A DNA stretch of 64,000 bases from the NCBI GenBank assembly GCA_963774895.1, contig CAVZGN010000002.1, positions 186,001 through 250,000 on the forward strand, read 5' to 3'. The translations under genes were made by a program, and so were the position numbers. A model generated the notes under the pieces. That model had not been told where the DNA came from. It searched no databases and saw only the letters and a program-made list of their open reading frames with translations. This document shows, piece by piece, positions 34,379 to 43,664 of this stretch. Position 1 is the stretch's first letter. Each line of letters starts with the position of its first letter. This DNA comes from REEB76 sp963774895. GTDB lineage: Bacteria > Pseudomonadota > Gammaproteobacteria > Natronospirales > REEB76.

Positions 34379-35143
34379 TTACAGCGCAGCCTGCAGGTCG
34401 GCGCGCAACTGTGGATCCTCGGGCACGGTCCGCGATGAATAGCGTTTCAGGATGCGGCCATCCTTGCCTATGAGAAATTTCTCGAAGTTCCACTGGATGT
34501 CGGCGCCGCCGGTGCCGGCGATCAGCCATTTATATAGAGGATGGCGCGCCGTACCGTTGACCTCGATCTTGCTGGTGAGCGGGAAACTCACGTCGTAGTT
34601 CAGGCTGCAGAATTCTTTGATCTGCGCCTCATTGCCGGGTTCCTGTTGACCGAACTGGTTGCAGGGCAGGCCGAGAACCGCGAAGCCACGCTCCTTGAAC
34701 TCACGCTGGAGTTTTTCCAGGCCGGCGTACTGGGGCGTGAGTCCGCATTCGCTGGCCACGTTCACCACCAGCAGCGCTTGACCTTTATAGTCCTTGAGTG
34801 ACTTGACCTGACCATCGATGGTCTTGATCTCGAAATCATAGAAGCTGCTCATAGCGCTGTCCTGGATAACGGGTAGTTTAGTCAATACTGACGGTGTGGA
34901 TTTTGCGCTGCGTAGACGGCGTATGACAATGCCGATGGTCGTAATGATTAGAAATCCGGCCAGCTGCCAGGGCCAAGCAACCTGCGGAAACAGCATCAGC
35001 ACAAAGGCCACGCTGCCGGCAGCGATTGCTGGAATCACCAGCCAGCCGCGCAGCAAGAACACATCCACGATGCCCAACACCATGGCCAGCAGCCACCAAT
35101 CGAGAAAGTCCAGGGATTCGAGAAAATATGCGACTGGACTCAT
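34379..35143 (-). CDS. NfeD-like membrane segment fused to glutathione peroxidase
   Basis: 254 residues in one frame. Residues 1-78 give three hydrophobic helices with WWLLAMVLGIVDVFL and a basic end (RRLR), like the membrane part of short NfeD (YbbK) proteins. Residues about 98-254 form a complete Cys-type glutathione peroxidase: Cys133 in NVASECGLT, Gln166 in CNQFGQQEPG, and Trp-Asn in WNFEKF. The NfeD OB-fold is missing. ATG 34852 (Met98) has an AGGAC-like site and could give a separate soluble enzyme. The start overlaps the mnmG stop by four bases (ATGA), so it follows mnmG in an operon. Confidence 0.82.
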   Translation of the reverse strand: MSPVAYFLESLDFLDWWLLAMVLGIVDVFLLRGWLVIPAIAAGSVAFVLMLFPQVAWPWQLAGFLIITTIGIVIRRLRSAKSTPSVLTKLPVIQDSAMSSFYDFEIKTIDGQVKSLKDYKGQALLVVNVASECGLTPQYAGLEKLQREFKERGFAVLGLPCNQFGQQEPGNEAQIKEFCSLNYDVSFPLTSKIEVNGTARHPLYKWLIAGTGGADIQWNFEKFLIGKDGRILKRYSSRTVPEDPQLRADLQAAL

Positions 35144-37032
35144 GCGGTCTTGCGTGTGGCGGCCCGCTGTTTCTTGAGATACACCTGTAACAGCGAAATC
35201 GCAGCCGGCGTCATGCCGGGAATGCGTGCCGCCTGGCCGAGTGTCTGTGGTTTGACCGCGAGCAGTTTCTGGCGCACTTCGTTGGACAGACCGTGCACCG
35301 AGCTGAAATCAAAATCCTGAGGCAGACAGGTCTGCTCATGATGACGCGTCCGCGCGATCTCTTGCTGCTGGCGTTCTATATAGCCGGCGTAACGCACGCC
35401 GATCTCCACCTGCTCCGCCACTGCCGGCGCGACTTTGGCATCACCGACGCAGGGCAGCGACACCAGCTTGCGGTGATTCATCTCCGGCCGGCGCAGCAGC
35501 TCGAGCGCCGGGGTGGCACGCGCCAACGGTGTGCCGAACAGTTCCGCGGACTGGCTTTCGGAAATATCCCCGGGACGCACCAGGATAGATTGCAGGCGCG
35601 CGCCCTCCCGCTCGATGGCTTCGCGCTTCGCTGTAAACATCTCCCAGCGCGCAGCATCCACCAGGCCGAGCTTGCGACCGATTTCGGTGAGGCGCAGGTC
35701 CGCGTTGTCCTCGCGCAGCAACAGGCGGTGTTCGGCACGGCTGGTGAACATGCGGTAGGGTTCTGGGGCACCGCGGGTGATCAAGTCATCCACCAGCACG
35801 CCCAGATACGCCTGTTCACGCCCCGGCCACCAGGGTTCCTTCTGCATTACCCGCCGCGCGGCATTCAGGCCCGCCAGCAATCCCTGGGCGGCGGCTTCCT
35901 CGTAGCCGGTGGTGCCGTTGATCTGGCCGGCGAAATACAAGCCGCTGATGAATTTGGTCTCCAGCGAATATTTCAGATCCCGCGGATCGAAGTAGTCATA
36001 CTCGATGGCATACCCCGGACGGGTGATATGGGCATGCTCGAAACCCTTGATGGAACGCACCAGCGCGTACTGCACATCAAAGGGCAGGCTGGTGGAGATG
36101 CCGTTGGGATAGACTTCATGGGTATCGAGACCCTCCGGCTCGATGAAGATCTGGTGCGAGGCCTTGTCGGCGAAACGCATGACCTTATCTTCCACCGAGG
36201 GGCAGTAGCGTGGACCGACGCCTTCGATGACTCCGGTGTACATGGGTGAGCGATCCAGACCGGACTTGATGATCGCGTGGGTGCGCGCGTTGGTGTGGGT
36301 GATGTGGCAGACCATCTGGCGCGGATGCTGCTCGCGTGTACCCATGAACGAAAACACCGGTGTGGGTTGATCGCCGGCCTGCTCTGCCAGCTCCGCATAA
36401 TCGATGCTGCGGCCGTCGATGCGCGGCGGCGTGCCGGTCTTCAGGCGCCCGACCCGGAACGGCAATTCCCGCAGGCGCTCGGCGAGCCGGTTCGCAGGCG
36501 GATCGCCGGCCCGTCCGCCTGCGTGATTCTCCAGGCCAACGTGAATGCGTCCACCCAGAAAGGTGCCGACGGTCAACACCACCGTGGGTGCGAAGAACTT
36601 CAGTTCCATCTGGGTAGACACACCGATGACGCGCTCGCCTTCCACCAGCACATCGTCCACCGCCTGTTGGAACAAGGTCAGGTTCGGCTGATTCTCGATG
36701 AGGCGGCGGATGGCTTTTCTATACAACGTGCGATCGGCCTGGGCACGGGTGGCGCGCACCGCCGGTCCCTTGCTGGCATTCAGGATCCGGAACTGGATGC
36801 CGGCCTGGTCCGTGGCCTGTGCCATGGCGCCGCCCAGGGCGTCGATCTCCTTCACCAGATGACCCTTGCCGATGCCGCCGATGGCCGGGTTGCAGCTCAT
36901 CTGCCCCAGGGTCTCCACGTTGTGGGTAAGCAGCAGCGTAGTACAGCCCATGCGCGCAGCCGCCAGTGCCGCTTCGGTGCCGGCATGGCCGCCGCCGACC
37001 ACGATCACCTCGAAATGCTGGGGAAAATCCAT
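35140..37032 (-). CDS. mnmG: tRNA uridine-5-carboxymethylaminomethyl modification enzyme MnmG (GidA)
   Basis: 630-residue FAD enzyme that, with MnmE, installs the (carboxymethyl)aminomethyl group on U34 of some tRNAs. FAD motif VVGGGHAGTEAALAAAR is at the start, the conserved block CNPAIGGIGKGHLVKEID follows, and the middle has EPEGLDTHEVYPNGI and GTTGYEEAAAQGLLAG. The C-terminal helical domain for MnmE binding is complete. Length is the family norm (629). It starts at ATG 37032. The mnmE partner is at 39051, on the same strand, with two unrelated genes between. Confidence 0.97.
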   Translation of the reverse strand: MDFPQHFEVIVVGGGHAGTEAALAAARMGCTTLLLTHNVETLGQMSCNPAIGGIGKGHLVKEIDALGGAMAQATDQAGIQFRILNASKGPAVRATRAQADRTLYRKAIRRLIENQPNLTLFQQAVDDVLVEGERVIGVSTQMELKFFAPTVVLTVGTFLGGRIHVGLENHAGGRAGDPPANRLAERLRELPFRVGRLKTGTPPRIDGRSIDYAELAEQAGDQPTPVFSFMGTREQHPRQMVCHITHTNARTHAIIKSGLDRSPMYTGVIEGVGPRYCPSVEDKVMRFADKASHQIFIEPEGLDTHEVYPNGISTSLPFDVQYALVRSIKGFEHAHITRPGYAIEYDYFDPRDLKYSLETKFISGLYFAGQINGTTGYEEAAAQGLLAGLNAARRVMQKEPWWPGREQAYLGVLVDDLITRGAPEPYRMFTSRAEHRLLLREDNADLRLTEIGRKLGLVDAARWEMFTAKREAIEREGARLQSILVRPGDISESQSAELFGTPLARATPALELLRRPEMNHRKLVSLPCVGDAKVAPAVAEQVEIGVRYAGYIERQQQEIARTRHHEQTCLPQDFDFSSVHGLSNEVRQKLLAVKPQTLGQAARIPGMTPAAISLLQVYLKKQRAATRKTA

Positions 37033-37129
37033 GTTATAAACAAAGCGTTTTCAGGGGGTGGCTATTTTATGCTCAACAGCCGCAGGCCGAAAGCTTAATC
37101 AAGAACCACCACCACACTCCGGGCATTTT

Positions 37130-38038
37130 GTGCACATAGATTGGCTGATTTACGCATTCTCCGGCCCGGTGCTGTGGGCGGCCTCGACCCACATCGACAA
37201 ATATCTGGTGGAGCGCTACTTCAAGCACAGCAGCGTGGCAGTGCTTTTGGTGTTCACCGCTCTCATCGGGCTGGCGATGCTGCCGTTCATTCTTTACTGG
37301 CAGCCCGCGGTTGTGAGCCTGCGCTTGCAGGACATGCTGGTCATCACGTTCTCCGGAGTGCTGTACATGACGGCCATGTATTTCTATCTGCAGGCATTGC
37401 AGACCGAGGAAGCCTCGGTGGTGGCGCCGTTTTTCCAGGCCGGGCCGTTATTCGCCTATGCCCTCGCCTGGCTGGTGTTGGGCGAAACCCTCTCACGCCT
37501 GCAGCTCCTGGGCGGCAGTCTGATCGTCGCGGGCGGACTGTTGCTCTCGATACGGCCCGGCGGCGGACACTTGCGGCTGCGCCTGGTGGTGCTAATGCTG
37601 GCGTGCGCATTGGTGCTGGCAGTAAGCTCGGTGATCTTCAAGGCTTTCGCCCTACGTGACGAATTCTGGAGCACCACTTTTTGGACTTATTTCGGAGAAG
37701 CACTATTCGGTTTCTGGCTGCTGGCATTGCCGGGCCCGCGGCGCCAGTTTCTGGTATTGTTGCGGCGCAACACCGGCGCAGTGCTGTCAGTGAACGCCGC
37801 CAACGAACTCATCAATCTCGGCGGTGGCCTGGGGATGCGCTACGCATTATTGCTCGCCCCCCTGAGCTTGGTGCAGGTCATCGGCAGCACCACTACCCTG
37901 TTTGTTTTTATCTTTGGGGTTTTGCTCTCTCTGTTGTGGCCGGCTTTCGGCCGCGAAAATCTGTCACGACGCAATCTGTTGCAGAAGGGTGTGTCCGGTC
38001 TGCTGATTGCCGCGGGCGTGGTTTTAATCAATCGCTGA
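37130..38038 (+). CDS. EamA/DMT-family transporter
   Basis: 302-residue membrane protein of ten predicted helices in two EamA halves. The first begins WLIYAFSGPVLWAASTHIDKYL, and the second with VVLMLACALVLAVSSVIFK. The last helix ends LIAAGVVLIN. Substrate unknown. The start is uncertain: GTG 37130 gives a protein beginning at the first helix region and matches how relatives start; an open frame reaches GTG 37058 but would add a non-hydrophobic leader. It is transcribed divergently from mnmG. Confidence 0.82.
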   Translation: MHIDWLIYAFSGPVLWAASTHIDKYLVERYFKHSSVAVLLVFTALIGLAMLPFILYWQPAVVSLRLQDMLVITFSGVLYMTAMYFYLQALQTEEASVVAPFFQAGPLFAYALAWLVLGETLSRLQLLGGSLIVAGGLLLSIRPGGGHLRLRLVVLMLACALVLAVSSVIFKAFALRDEFWSTTFWTYFGEALFGFWLLALPGPRRQFLVLLRRNTGAVLSVNAANELINLGGGLGMRYALLLAPLSLVQVIGSTTTLFVFIFGVLLSLLWPAFGRENLSRRNLLQKGVSGLLIAAGVVLINR

Positions 38039-38474
38039 CCAAACAGGCGTCAGGTGTTTGGCCGGCAAGTTTGAATTCGCCGACCCATGAAAATTCAACG
38101 CTGGCATTCAGCGCGCCTGATGCTTGGGTTGCAAAATTACGCTGATCATTACTTTGCTCCCGCATCCGCCTGCAGCCGGCCGATAGGATTGCCTTCCGTG
38201 TGCTTGTGGTAGGCCGCCCAGCCGATCCATGGATCGCCAGCTTGTTAACGGTGCGCTAACCGCCGCTGGTGACGACTTTCATCAGGTACTGATCCAGGTC
38301 GGCACCGCGACCGTGCAGATGAAGGCGATGAGGGCAGCGCAATCCACGGACGTGAGGCCAACCACTTAGCTGACTGTCAGTCTAGCAATAACGCCGCGAA
38401 CGGGTTTTAGCTTGAAAACCAGCTGTTTTTATCGAAAGAAAAGCCGACTTCTTGGGTCTATACTCATGTAAGCC
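38039..38474 (-). other. 436-base region with an unidentified gene remnant
   Basis: Mostly without recognisable features. On the minus strand at 38149-38241 a 31-codon stretch ends at a TAA and reads DPWIGWAAYHKHTEG then IGRLQADAGAK, in a coding-like style, but an in-frame TAA precedes it. It is likely the C-terminal scrap of a lost gene I cannot identify. The rest holds no hairpin with a T-run that I trust. A promoter for the DUF4124 gene must lie in the last 100 bases. Confidence 0.35.
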
Positions 38475-39029
38475 ATGGATTCAGACTGCATCGCCATGAT
38501 TAGACAATACCCCAGATTTTTAATCGTCCTCGCTGCAATCTTATTATCAGCGGCCGTGTATGCGGACGGCCAACAGATCTACAAATGGGTGGACAGCCAG
38601 GGAGTGGTGCATTACAGCGATAAGGCGCCGGTCAAAACGCAACAGCCGGTGACGATCATGGAGCTGGCAGAATTACCGGTTGTGGATGCACAAACTGAAG
38701 TGCAAAACCAAGCGTGGATCGCCGATATCAATCAGTGGTACCAGAGCATCGTGGCGCAAGAAAATCAGCAGCAATATAACCAGATCCTGGCGTGGCAGGA
38801 ATCACAGGACCAGGCGGCTGTGAGCAGTTCCGATTCCACGCAGGAAGTCAGCTACGTCAGCCAGATCTACGGCGGCTACCGGCCATTCGATTACAAGCAC
38901 TGGCATCACCAAAAACGGCCTTCTCAGCCACCGGCAAAGTCGCCGGAATTCAAATCTTCCATCTGGAATACCCAACCCAACCCTTTTTCGGAACAGCTGT
39001 ACAACACCAATCCCAATATCCATTTTTAG
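38475..39029 (+). CDS. DUF4124-domain exported protein
   Basis: 184-residue protein with a signal peptide (FLIVLAAILLSAAVYA) followed at once by a DUF4124 domain (QQIYKWVDSQGVVHYSDKAP). The rest is Gln-, Ser- and Pro-rich and low in complexity, ending with Tyr/His-rich sequence, so it is probably a secreted or envelope-bound accessory protein. ATG 38475 is used; ATG 38496 is also possible and neither has a clear ribosome binding site. A second DUF4124 gene lies at 56870, upstream of ntrB. Function unknown. Confidence 0.85.
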   Translation: MDSDCIAMIRQYPRFLIVLAAILLSAAVYADGQQIYKWVDSQGVVHYSDKAPVKTQQPVTIMELAELPVVDAQTEVQNQAWIADINQWYQSIVAQENQQQYNQILAWQESQDQAAVSSSDSTQEVSYVSQIYGGYRPFDYKHWHHQKRPSQPPAKSPEFKSSIWNTQPNPFSEQLYNTNPNIHF

Positions 39030-39050
39030 GTAATGACGTGAGTTGCGGAT

Positions 39051-40409
39051 TTATTTTCCGATACAGAAACTCGAAAATATCCGCGCGAGCAGATCCTCGC
39101 TGGTAAACTCACCGGTAATCTCGCTCATACACAGTTGTGCCAACCGCAATTCTTCCGCCAGCAGTTCACCCTGGCGTTCCTGTAAACGTAGTTGCGCTTC
39201 ATCCAGATGCTCGCGCGCCCGCTCCAGGGCGTGTAGGTGGCGGTCACGAGCCATGAAGGTATCGCCACTAATATCGTGAAAACCGGCCGTAGTTTTCAGA
39301 TGGGTCCTGAGTAATTCCAGACCTTCACCGGTTTTTGCGGACAACGCCACATGCACCGATGCCTCGCTTTGCTTGGATTCAGGTCGGCGGCCCGTGAGGT
39401 CGATCTTGTTATAAACCAGTGTGACCGGCAGCTTGGCCGGGAACTGCTCCAGACTGCGCGTGTCGTCGGCGGAAAATCCTTGGGTATCATCCACCACCAG
39501 TAATATCCGGTCGGCAGAACGGATGGCTTCCCAGGCGCGGCGCACACCTTCCTGTTCCACCACATCGCCGCTGTCCCGCAGTCCGGCAGTATCAATGACG
39601 TGCACAGGCAAGCCATCCAGGTTTATTTGTTCCCGCAGAAGATCGCGGGTGGTACCGGGAACCTCGGTGACGATGGCGGCTTCATGGCCAGCCAGCCGGT
39701 TTAGCAGGCTGGATTTGCCGGCGTTCGGCCGGCCGGCGATGACCACGGTCAGGCCTGCTCTCAGCAGACTGCCCTGAGCTGCAGCGGCGCTCAGTGCCTC
39801 GAAGTGTACGCGGATAGTTGCGAGACGCTCTGCCACTTTGCCAGCATTCAGGAAATCCAGCTCCTCGTCGGGGAAATCAATGGCGGCTTCCACATACATG
39901 CGCAAAGCGATGAGCGTGTCCACCAATTCGTGGACGCGTGTGGAAAATTCACCGCGCAGCGAACGCATGGCGGCGCGTGCTGCCTGTATGCTGCCGCTGT
40001 CGATGAGATCGGCGATAGCTTCCGCCTGCGCTAGATCCAGCTTGTCGTTGAGGAATGCGCGTTCCGTGAACTCCCCGGGCCGCGCCAGACGAGCGCCCAG
40101 TTCACACACGCGCTTGAGTACCAGAGACGTGACTACAGTACCGCCGTGCGCGTGCAGCTCCAGCACATCCTCACCGGTGAAGGAATGAGGCGCAGGAAAG
40201 AACAACACAATGCCGTTATCCAGCTCTGTGCCTTCAGCATCCGCGAAGTTTCTCAATGCTGCCTGCCGGGGTGCCGGGATAGCGCCGAACAATGTTGTAG
40301 CGATAGCCGGGACTGCGGTGCCCGATACACGCACGATGCCGATGCCGCCGCGCCCGACGGGCGTAGCGATGGCGGCGATGGTGTCGATGAAGGTAACGGT
40401 GGATTTCAT
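39051..40409 (-). CDS. mnmE: tRNA modification GTPase MnmE (TrmE)
   Basis: 452-residue GTPase that partners MnmG in U34 modification. The N-terminal tetrahydrofolate-binding domain (residues 1-120, DTIAAIATPVGRGGIGIVRVSG) is followed by a helical domain that holds the G domain: G1 GRPNAGKSSLLN, G2 region GTTRDLL, G3 DTAGLRDS, G4 NKID. The C-terminus is the essential FCIGK. Length equals E. coli (454). Its stop is 21 bases from the DUF4124 stop (convergent). It is preceded upstream by the divergent hydrolase/OsmC gene. Confidence 0.97.
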   Translation of the reverse strand: MKSTVTFIDTIAAIATPVGRGGIGIVRVSGTAVPAIATTLFGAIPAPRQAALRNFADAEGTELDNGIVLFFPAPHSFTGEDVLELHAHGGTVVTSLVLKRVCELGARLARPGEFTERAFLNDKLDLAQAEAIADLIDSGSIQAARAAMRSLRGEFSTRVHELVDTLIALRMYVEAAIDFPDEELDFLNAGKVAERLATIRVHFEALSAAAAQGSLLRAGLTVVIAGRPNAGKSSLLNRLAGHEAAIVTEVPGTTRDLLREQINLDGLPVHVIDTAGLRDSGDVVEQEGVRRAWEAIRSADRILLVVDDTQGFSADDTRSLEQFPAKLPVTLVYNKIDLTGRRPESKQSEASVHVALSAKTGEGLELLRTHLKTTAGFHDISGDTFMARDRHLHALERAREHLDEAQLRLQERQGELLAEELRLAQLCMSEITGEFTSEDLLARIFSSFCIGK

Positions 40410-40468
40410 GGGAAAATCAGTTTAAAGCTGTTTCACAATCATCACGACCCTACAGGCAGGAAATAATC

Positions 40469-41689
40469 ATGTCCGGCAAAACCGTCCAATTTCCCAATGC
40501 GGCTGGCCAGCAACTGGCCGGCTATCTCGAAATCCCAGCCCATGGCAAACCGCATGCCTACGCGCTCTACGCCCACTGTTTTACCTGTGGCAAGGATGTG
40601 CGCGCCGCCGTGGATATCGCCCGGGCACTGTGCATGCAGGGTATTGCGGTGCTGCGTTTCGATTTCACTGGTATCGGTGACAGCCAGGGGATCTTCGCCG
40701 ATACCAGCCTTAGCACCAATATTTCCGACCTGGTGCAGGCGGCGGCATTTCTGGAACAGAATTACCAAGCGCCTAAAATCCTGATTGGACATTCATTGGG
40801 CGGTACCGCAGTACTGGAAGCCGCGCATCAGATCCCCAGCTGCGTGGCGGTGGCCACGGTGGCGGCTCCCGCCAATCCGGAACATGTGGCCGGCCTCCTG
40901 GGTTCCGCGCACCAGGTCATCGAACAACGCGGTGAAGCGGATGTGCTGCTGGCGGGGCGCAAGCTGCACTTCAAGAAAGCCTTCCTGAACGATCTAAAAA
41001 ACCAGCAATGGCAACGGAATATCCATGCACTGCACAAGCCCTTGCTGATATTCCACTCACCCACCGATACCGTGGTGGACATCAGCAATGCGGGTCTGAT
41101 TTTCGGTGCTGCCTTGCATCCCAAAAGCTTCGTGTCGCTCGCCGGAGCGAATCATCTGTTGTCGCGTCCGCAGGATTCCGAATACGTAGGCTTGCTGCTG
41201 GCAGCCTGGGCCACGAAATACCTGGGTGAGTTGGGCGTAAATCCAATCGCAAGTCTGGCGGAAGAAGGTGAGGTCGTGGCTCGCATCGACAAGGATCATT
41301 ACCGCACCGAGGTGTATGCCGGATCACACCACCTATTGGCTGACGAACCAAACGATATGGGTGGTACTGATGCGGGGCCTTCGCCCTATGGTTATCTCAC
41401 TAGTGCCTTGGGCGCCTGCACGGCCATCACCTTGCGCATGTATGCGGACCATAAGCAGTGGCCGTTGGAAAGCGCGAATGTGCGCCTCACGCATAATAAA
41501 ATCCACGCCCGGGATTGCGCCGCTTGCGAGACCGGCGGTGGCAGAATCGACAAGTTCGAGCGGGAAATTGAATTGCGCGGCGCATTAAGCACCGAACAGA
41601 AACAGCGTCTGCTGGAAATCGCCGACAAATGTCCGGTACATGAAACGTTGCATTCGGAAGTATTGATCGAGACACGCCTGCGGGAATAA
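40469..41689 (+). CDS. Alpha/beta hydrolase fused to an OsmC domain
   Basis: 406-residue bifunctional protein. Residues 1-255 are a serine hydrolase with nucleophile in LIGHSLGGTAVLEAA, acid in HSPTDTVVD and His in AGANHLLS. Residues about 265-406 are an OsmC/Ohr-like domain with Cys in GACTAITLRMYAD and a second Cys in DKCPVHETL, the peroxidatic pair. This fusion is known in proteobacteria and probably links ester hydrolysis with organic hydroperoxide removal. ATG 40469 is used, with CAGGAA about 10 bases upstream. It is divergent from mnmE. Confidence 0.92.
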   Translation: MSGKTVQFPNAAGQQLAGYLEIPAHGKPHAYALYAHCFTCGKDVRAAVDIARALCMQGIAVLRFDFTGIGDSQGIFADTSLSTNISDLVQAAAFLEQNYQAPKILIGHSLGGTAVLEAAHQIPSCVAVATVAAPANPEHVAGLLGSAHQVIEQRGEADVLLAGRKLHFKKAFLNDLKNQQWQRNIHALHKPLLIFHSPTDTVVDISNAGLIFGAALHPKSFVSLAGANHLLSRPQDSEYVGLLLAAWATKYLGELGVNPIASLAEEGEVVARIDKDHYRTEVYAGSHHLLADEPNDMGGTDAGPSPYGYLTSALGACTAITLRMYADHKQWPLESANVRLTHNKIHARDCAACETGGGRIDKFEREIELRGALSTEQKQRLLEIADKCPVHETLHSEVLIETRLRE

Positions 41690-41710
41690 AGCCAAGGCGC
41701 CTGCCGCCTG

Positions 41711-43441
41711 CTATTTATCCGTGGCGGCGTGTTTCTTGTTATCCATGCCCACGATGCTGTTGATGCGCCACTGTTGGGCTATCGTCAGAATCGAATTGGC
41801 CACGTAATACAGCGCCAGCCCCGACGGCAGCACCGCATACAGCACCGCGATGCCCAGCGGCATGGCCATCATAATGCGTTGCTGCATCTTGTCGGTGGTG
41901 GGCTGCGGACTGATGCGCTGCTGCACGAACATCACCACGCCGTACACCACCGGCAGGATATACAGAGGATCCGGCGCCGATAGGTCATGGATCCAGCCGA
42001 GCCACGGCGATTGCCGCAGTTCCACGCTGTAGACCAGCACATAGTACAAGGCAAAGAAGATCGGCATCTGCACCAGCATCGGCAGACAGCCGCCCATAGG
42101 GTTGATCTTCTCTTTCTTGTAGAACTCCATGGTGGCCTGGCCGAGGCGCTGTTTATCGTCTTTGTAGCGTTCCTGCAGGGCCTTGAGGCGCGGCTGTACG
42201 CGCCGCATCTTGGCCATGGAGCGGCCGCTGATCTGATTCAGGGGATAAAACAGCATTTTGAAAAACAGCGTCAGCACCAGGATGGACCAGCCCCAGTTGC
42301 CGATGAAGCGATAGATCAGGTTCAGTAGCTTGAAAATTGGTTCGGCGATGATGGTGAGCTTGCCATAGTCGACGGTGAGCTCGAGTCCGGGCGCCACCTG
42401 TGCCAGTCGAGTTTGTAATTTAGGTCCGATGAAAAACTTGTCTGCAAACAGAGTGCTGGCGCCCGGCGCAACCGTCCTGAGTGCGGTGATGGTGCCGACG
42501 AAATAACGTGAGTTTTCCAGAGCACGCGTGTAATAAAGATTTTCCGCAGGCTTGATTTGTTGTGCACTCACGGCATGGTTGACGGCCGCCTGGTCTTCGG
42601 GAATCGCCGCCGCCAGGAAATAATGGTTTACAACGGCAATCCAGCCTCCCGCCGCAGTCTCGTTCAGCGGTTTTTCACTCAAATCCTTGAACTCATCCTG
42701 GTGATAGCCGTTGCTGTCATATAGCGCCACCCGCTGATAATCATAGCGCTGTACGCTGAACAGACTATGACTCTCCTCGGTGTACTTGTTTTCGAACTGC
42801 AGATACTGGGCACCACTCCAGGGTTCGGCAGTGCCGTTTTGCAGGCTGTAGGAAAGCCCAATCTGGTAACTGCCGCGGGTAAAGGTATAGGTTTTCAGTA
42901 CCTCCAGCCCCTGCTGGTCTTTCCAGCTGAGCGTGACATTTAGGAATTTCTGATCCGGCGCCAGTTGGTACTGATTCTGGCTGACCGTATACAGCGCTTC
43001 ATGGGTGGGTGCCGTGGGTCCAGAGTGGGTTTGCAGGCCTGATTGAGCAATCAGCAGCTCAGCGTTATCGCTGTTCAACACCTTAACCAGTTGCGGCTTT
43101 TTCAGCTCCACCGGATATCCCAGCAACTCCGCCTGACGGATGTCGCCACCTGCCGTGTCGATAACTACATCCAGTACATCGGTGCGCACATGGATCTGCT
43201 CACCCGCAGGCAATTTGGTAACACTGGGGTTAGGTGCCGCCTCCGCACTGCTGCTGGCGCGATTAGCGGTCGAAGCCGGAGCATTCGGCGCCAAGGGGAT
43301 TTCCGGCACAGGTGCGGCTGTGGTGTTCGCGGCCGGTGGCTGCGCTGAGGGTTTGGGTCCGTAGTCCTGCATCCAAGCCTGATAAATCAGGAACGCGACC
43401 ATGACCAAGGCCGCGAATAAAAACAGCCGGCGGTTATCCAT
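41711..43441 (-). CDS. yidC: Membrane protein insertase YidC
   Basis: 576-residue inner membrane insertase. A first hydrophobic helix (LFLFAALVMVAFLIYQAWM) is followed by a large periplasmic P1 domain rich in Pro and Ser near the start, then five helices with the conserved core (NWGWSILVLTLFFKMLFYPL, GGCLPMLVQMPIFFALYYVL). The C-terminus is basic (DNKKHAATDK). Length is typical (548 in E. coli). It starts at ATG 43441 and overlaps yidD by eight bases, in the conserved order rpmH-rnpA-yidD-yidC. Confidence 0.97.
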   Translation of the reverse strand: MDNRRLFLFAALVMVAFLIYQAWMQDYGPKPSAQPPAANTTAAPVPEIPLAPNAPASTANRASSSAEAAPNPSVTKLPAGEQIHVRTDVLDVVIDTAGGDIRQAELLGYPVELKKPQLVKVLNSDNAELLIAQSGLQTHSGPTAPTHEALYTVSQNQYQLAPDQKFLNVTLSWKDQQGLEVLKTYTFTRGSYQIGLSYSLQNGTAEPWSGAQYLQFENKYTEESHSLFSVQRYDYQRVALYDSNGYHQDEFKDLSEKPLNETAAGGWIAVVNHYFLAAAIPEDQAAVNHAVSAQQIKPAENLYYTRALENSRYFVGTITALRTVAPGASTLFADKFFIGPKLQTRLAQVAPGLELTVDYGKLTIIAEPIFKLLNLIYRFIGNWGWSILVLTLFFKMLFYPLNQISGRSMAKMRRVQPRLKALQERYKDDKQRLGQATMEFYKKEKINPMGGCLPMLVQMPIFFALYYVLVYSVELRQSPWLGWIHDLSAPDPLYILPVVYGVVMFVQQRISPQPTTDKMQQRIMMAMPLGIAVLYAVLPSGLALYYVANSILTIAQQWRINSIVGMDNKKHAATDK

Positions 43442-43664
43442 GGTGGTGTTTCACGTTAGGCACCGGATCATAGCCGCCGGGATGCAATGGATGGCAGCGC
43501 AGGATACGCCGGGCCGTGTGCCAGCTGCCGCGTATTGCACCAAAGCGCTGTATCGCTTGCTGGGCATACACTGAACAGGAGGGTTCGAAACGACAATGCC
43601 GCCCCAATAATGGGCTAATAAAATACCGGTAGCCGCGGATCAAAAGGATCAGGATGCTGCGCAT
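43434..43664 (-). CDS. yidD: Membrane protein insertion efficiency factor YidD
   Basis: 76-residue YidD: RSILILLIRGYRYFISPLLG, then CRFEPSCSVYAQQAI with the conserved cysteines, and HPLHPGGYDPVP near the end. It helps YidC with insertion. ATG 43664 is preferred over a frame extension to 43691, and it overlaps the rnpA end by 16 bases, as in many gammaproteobacteria. It overlaps yidC by eight bases at the other end. Confidence 0.95.
   Translation of the reverse strand: MRSILILLIRGYRYFISPLLGRHCRFEPSCSVYAQQAIQRFGAIRGSWHTARRILRCHPLHPGGYDPVPNVKHHHG

Noticed and set aside
38400..38445. AGCT...AGCT followed by TTTTT as a terminator
   Set aside because: The stem is only four base pairs, too weak to call.
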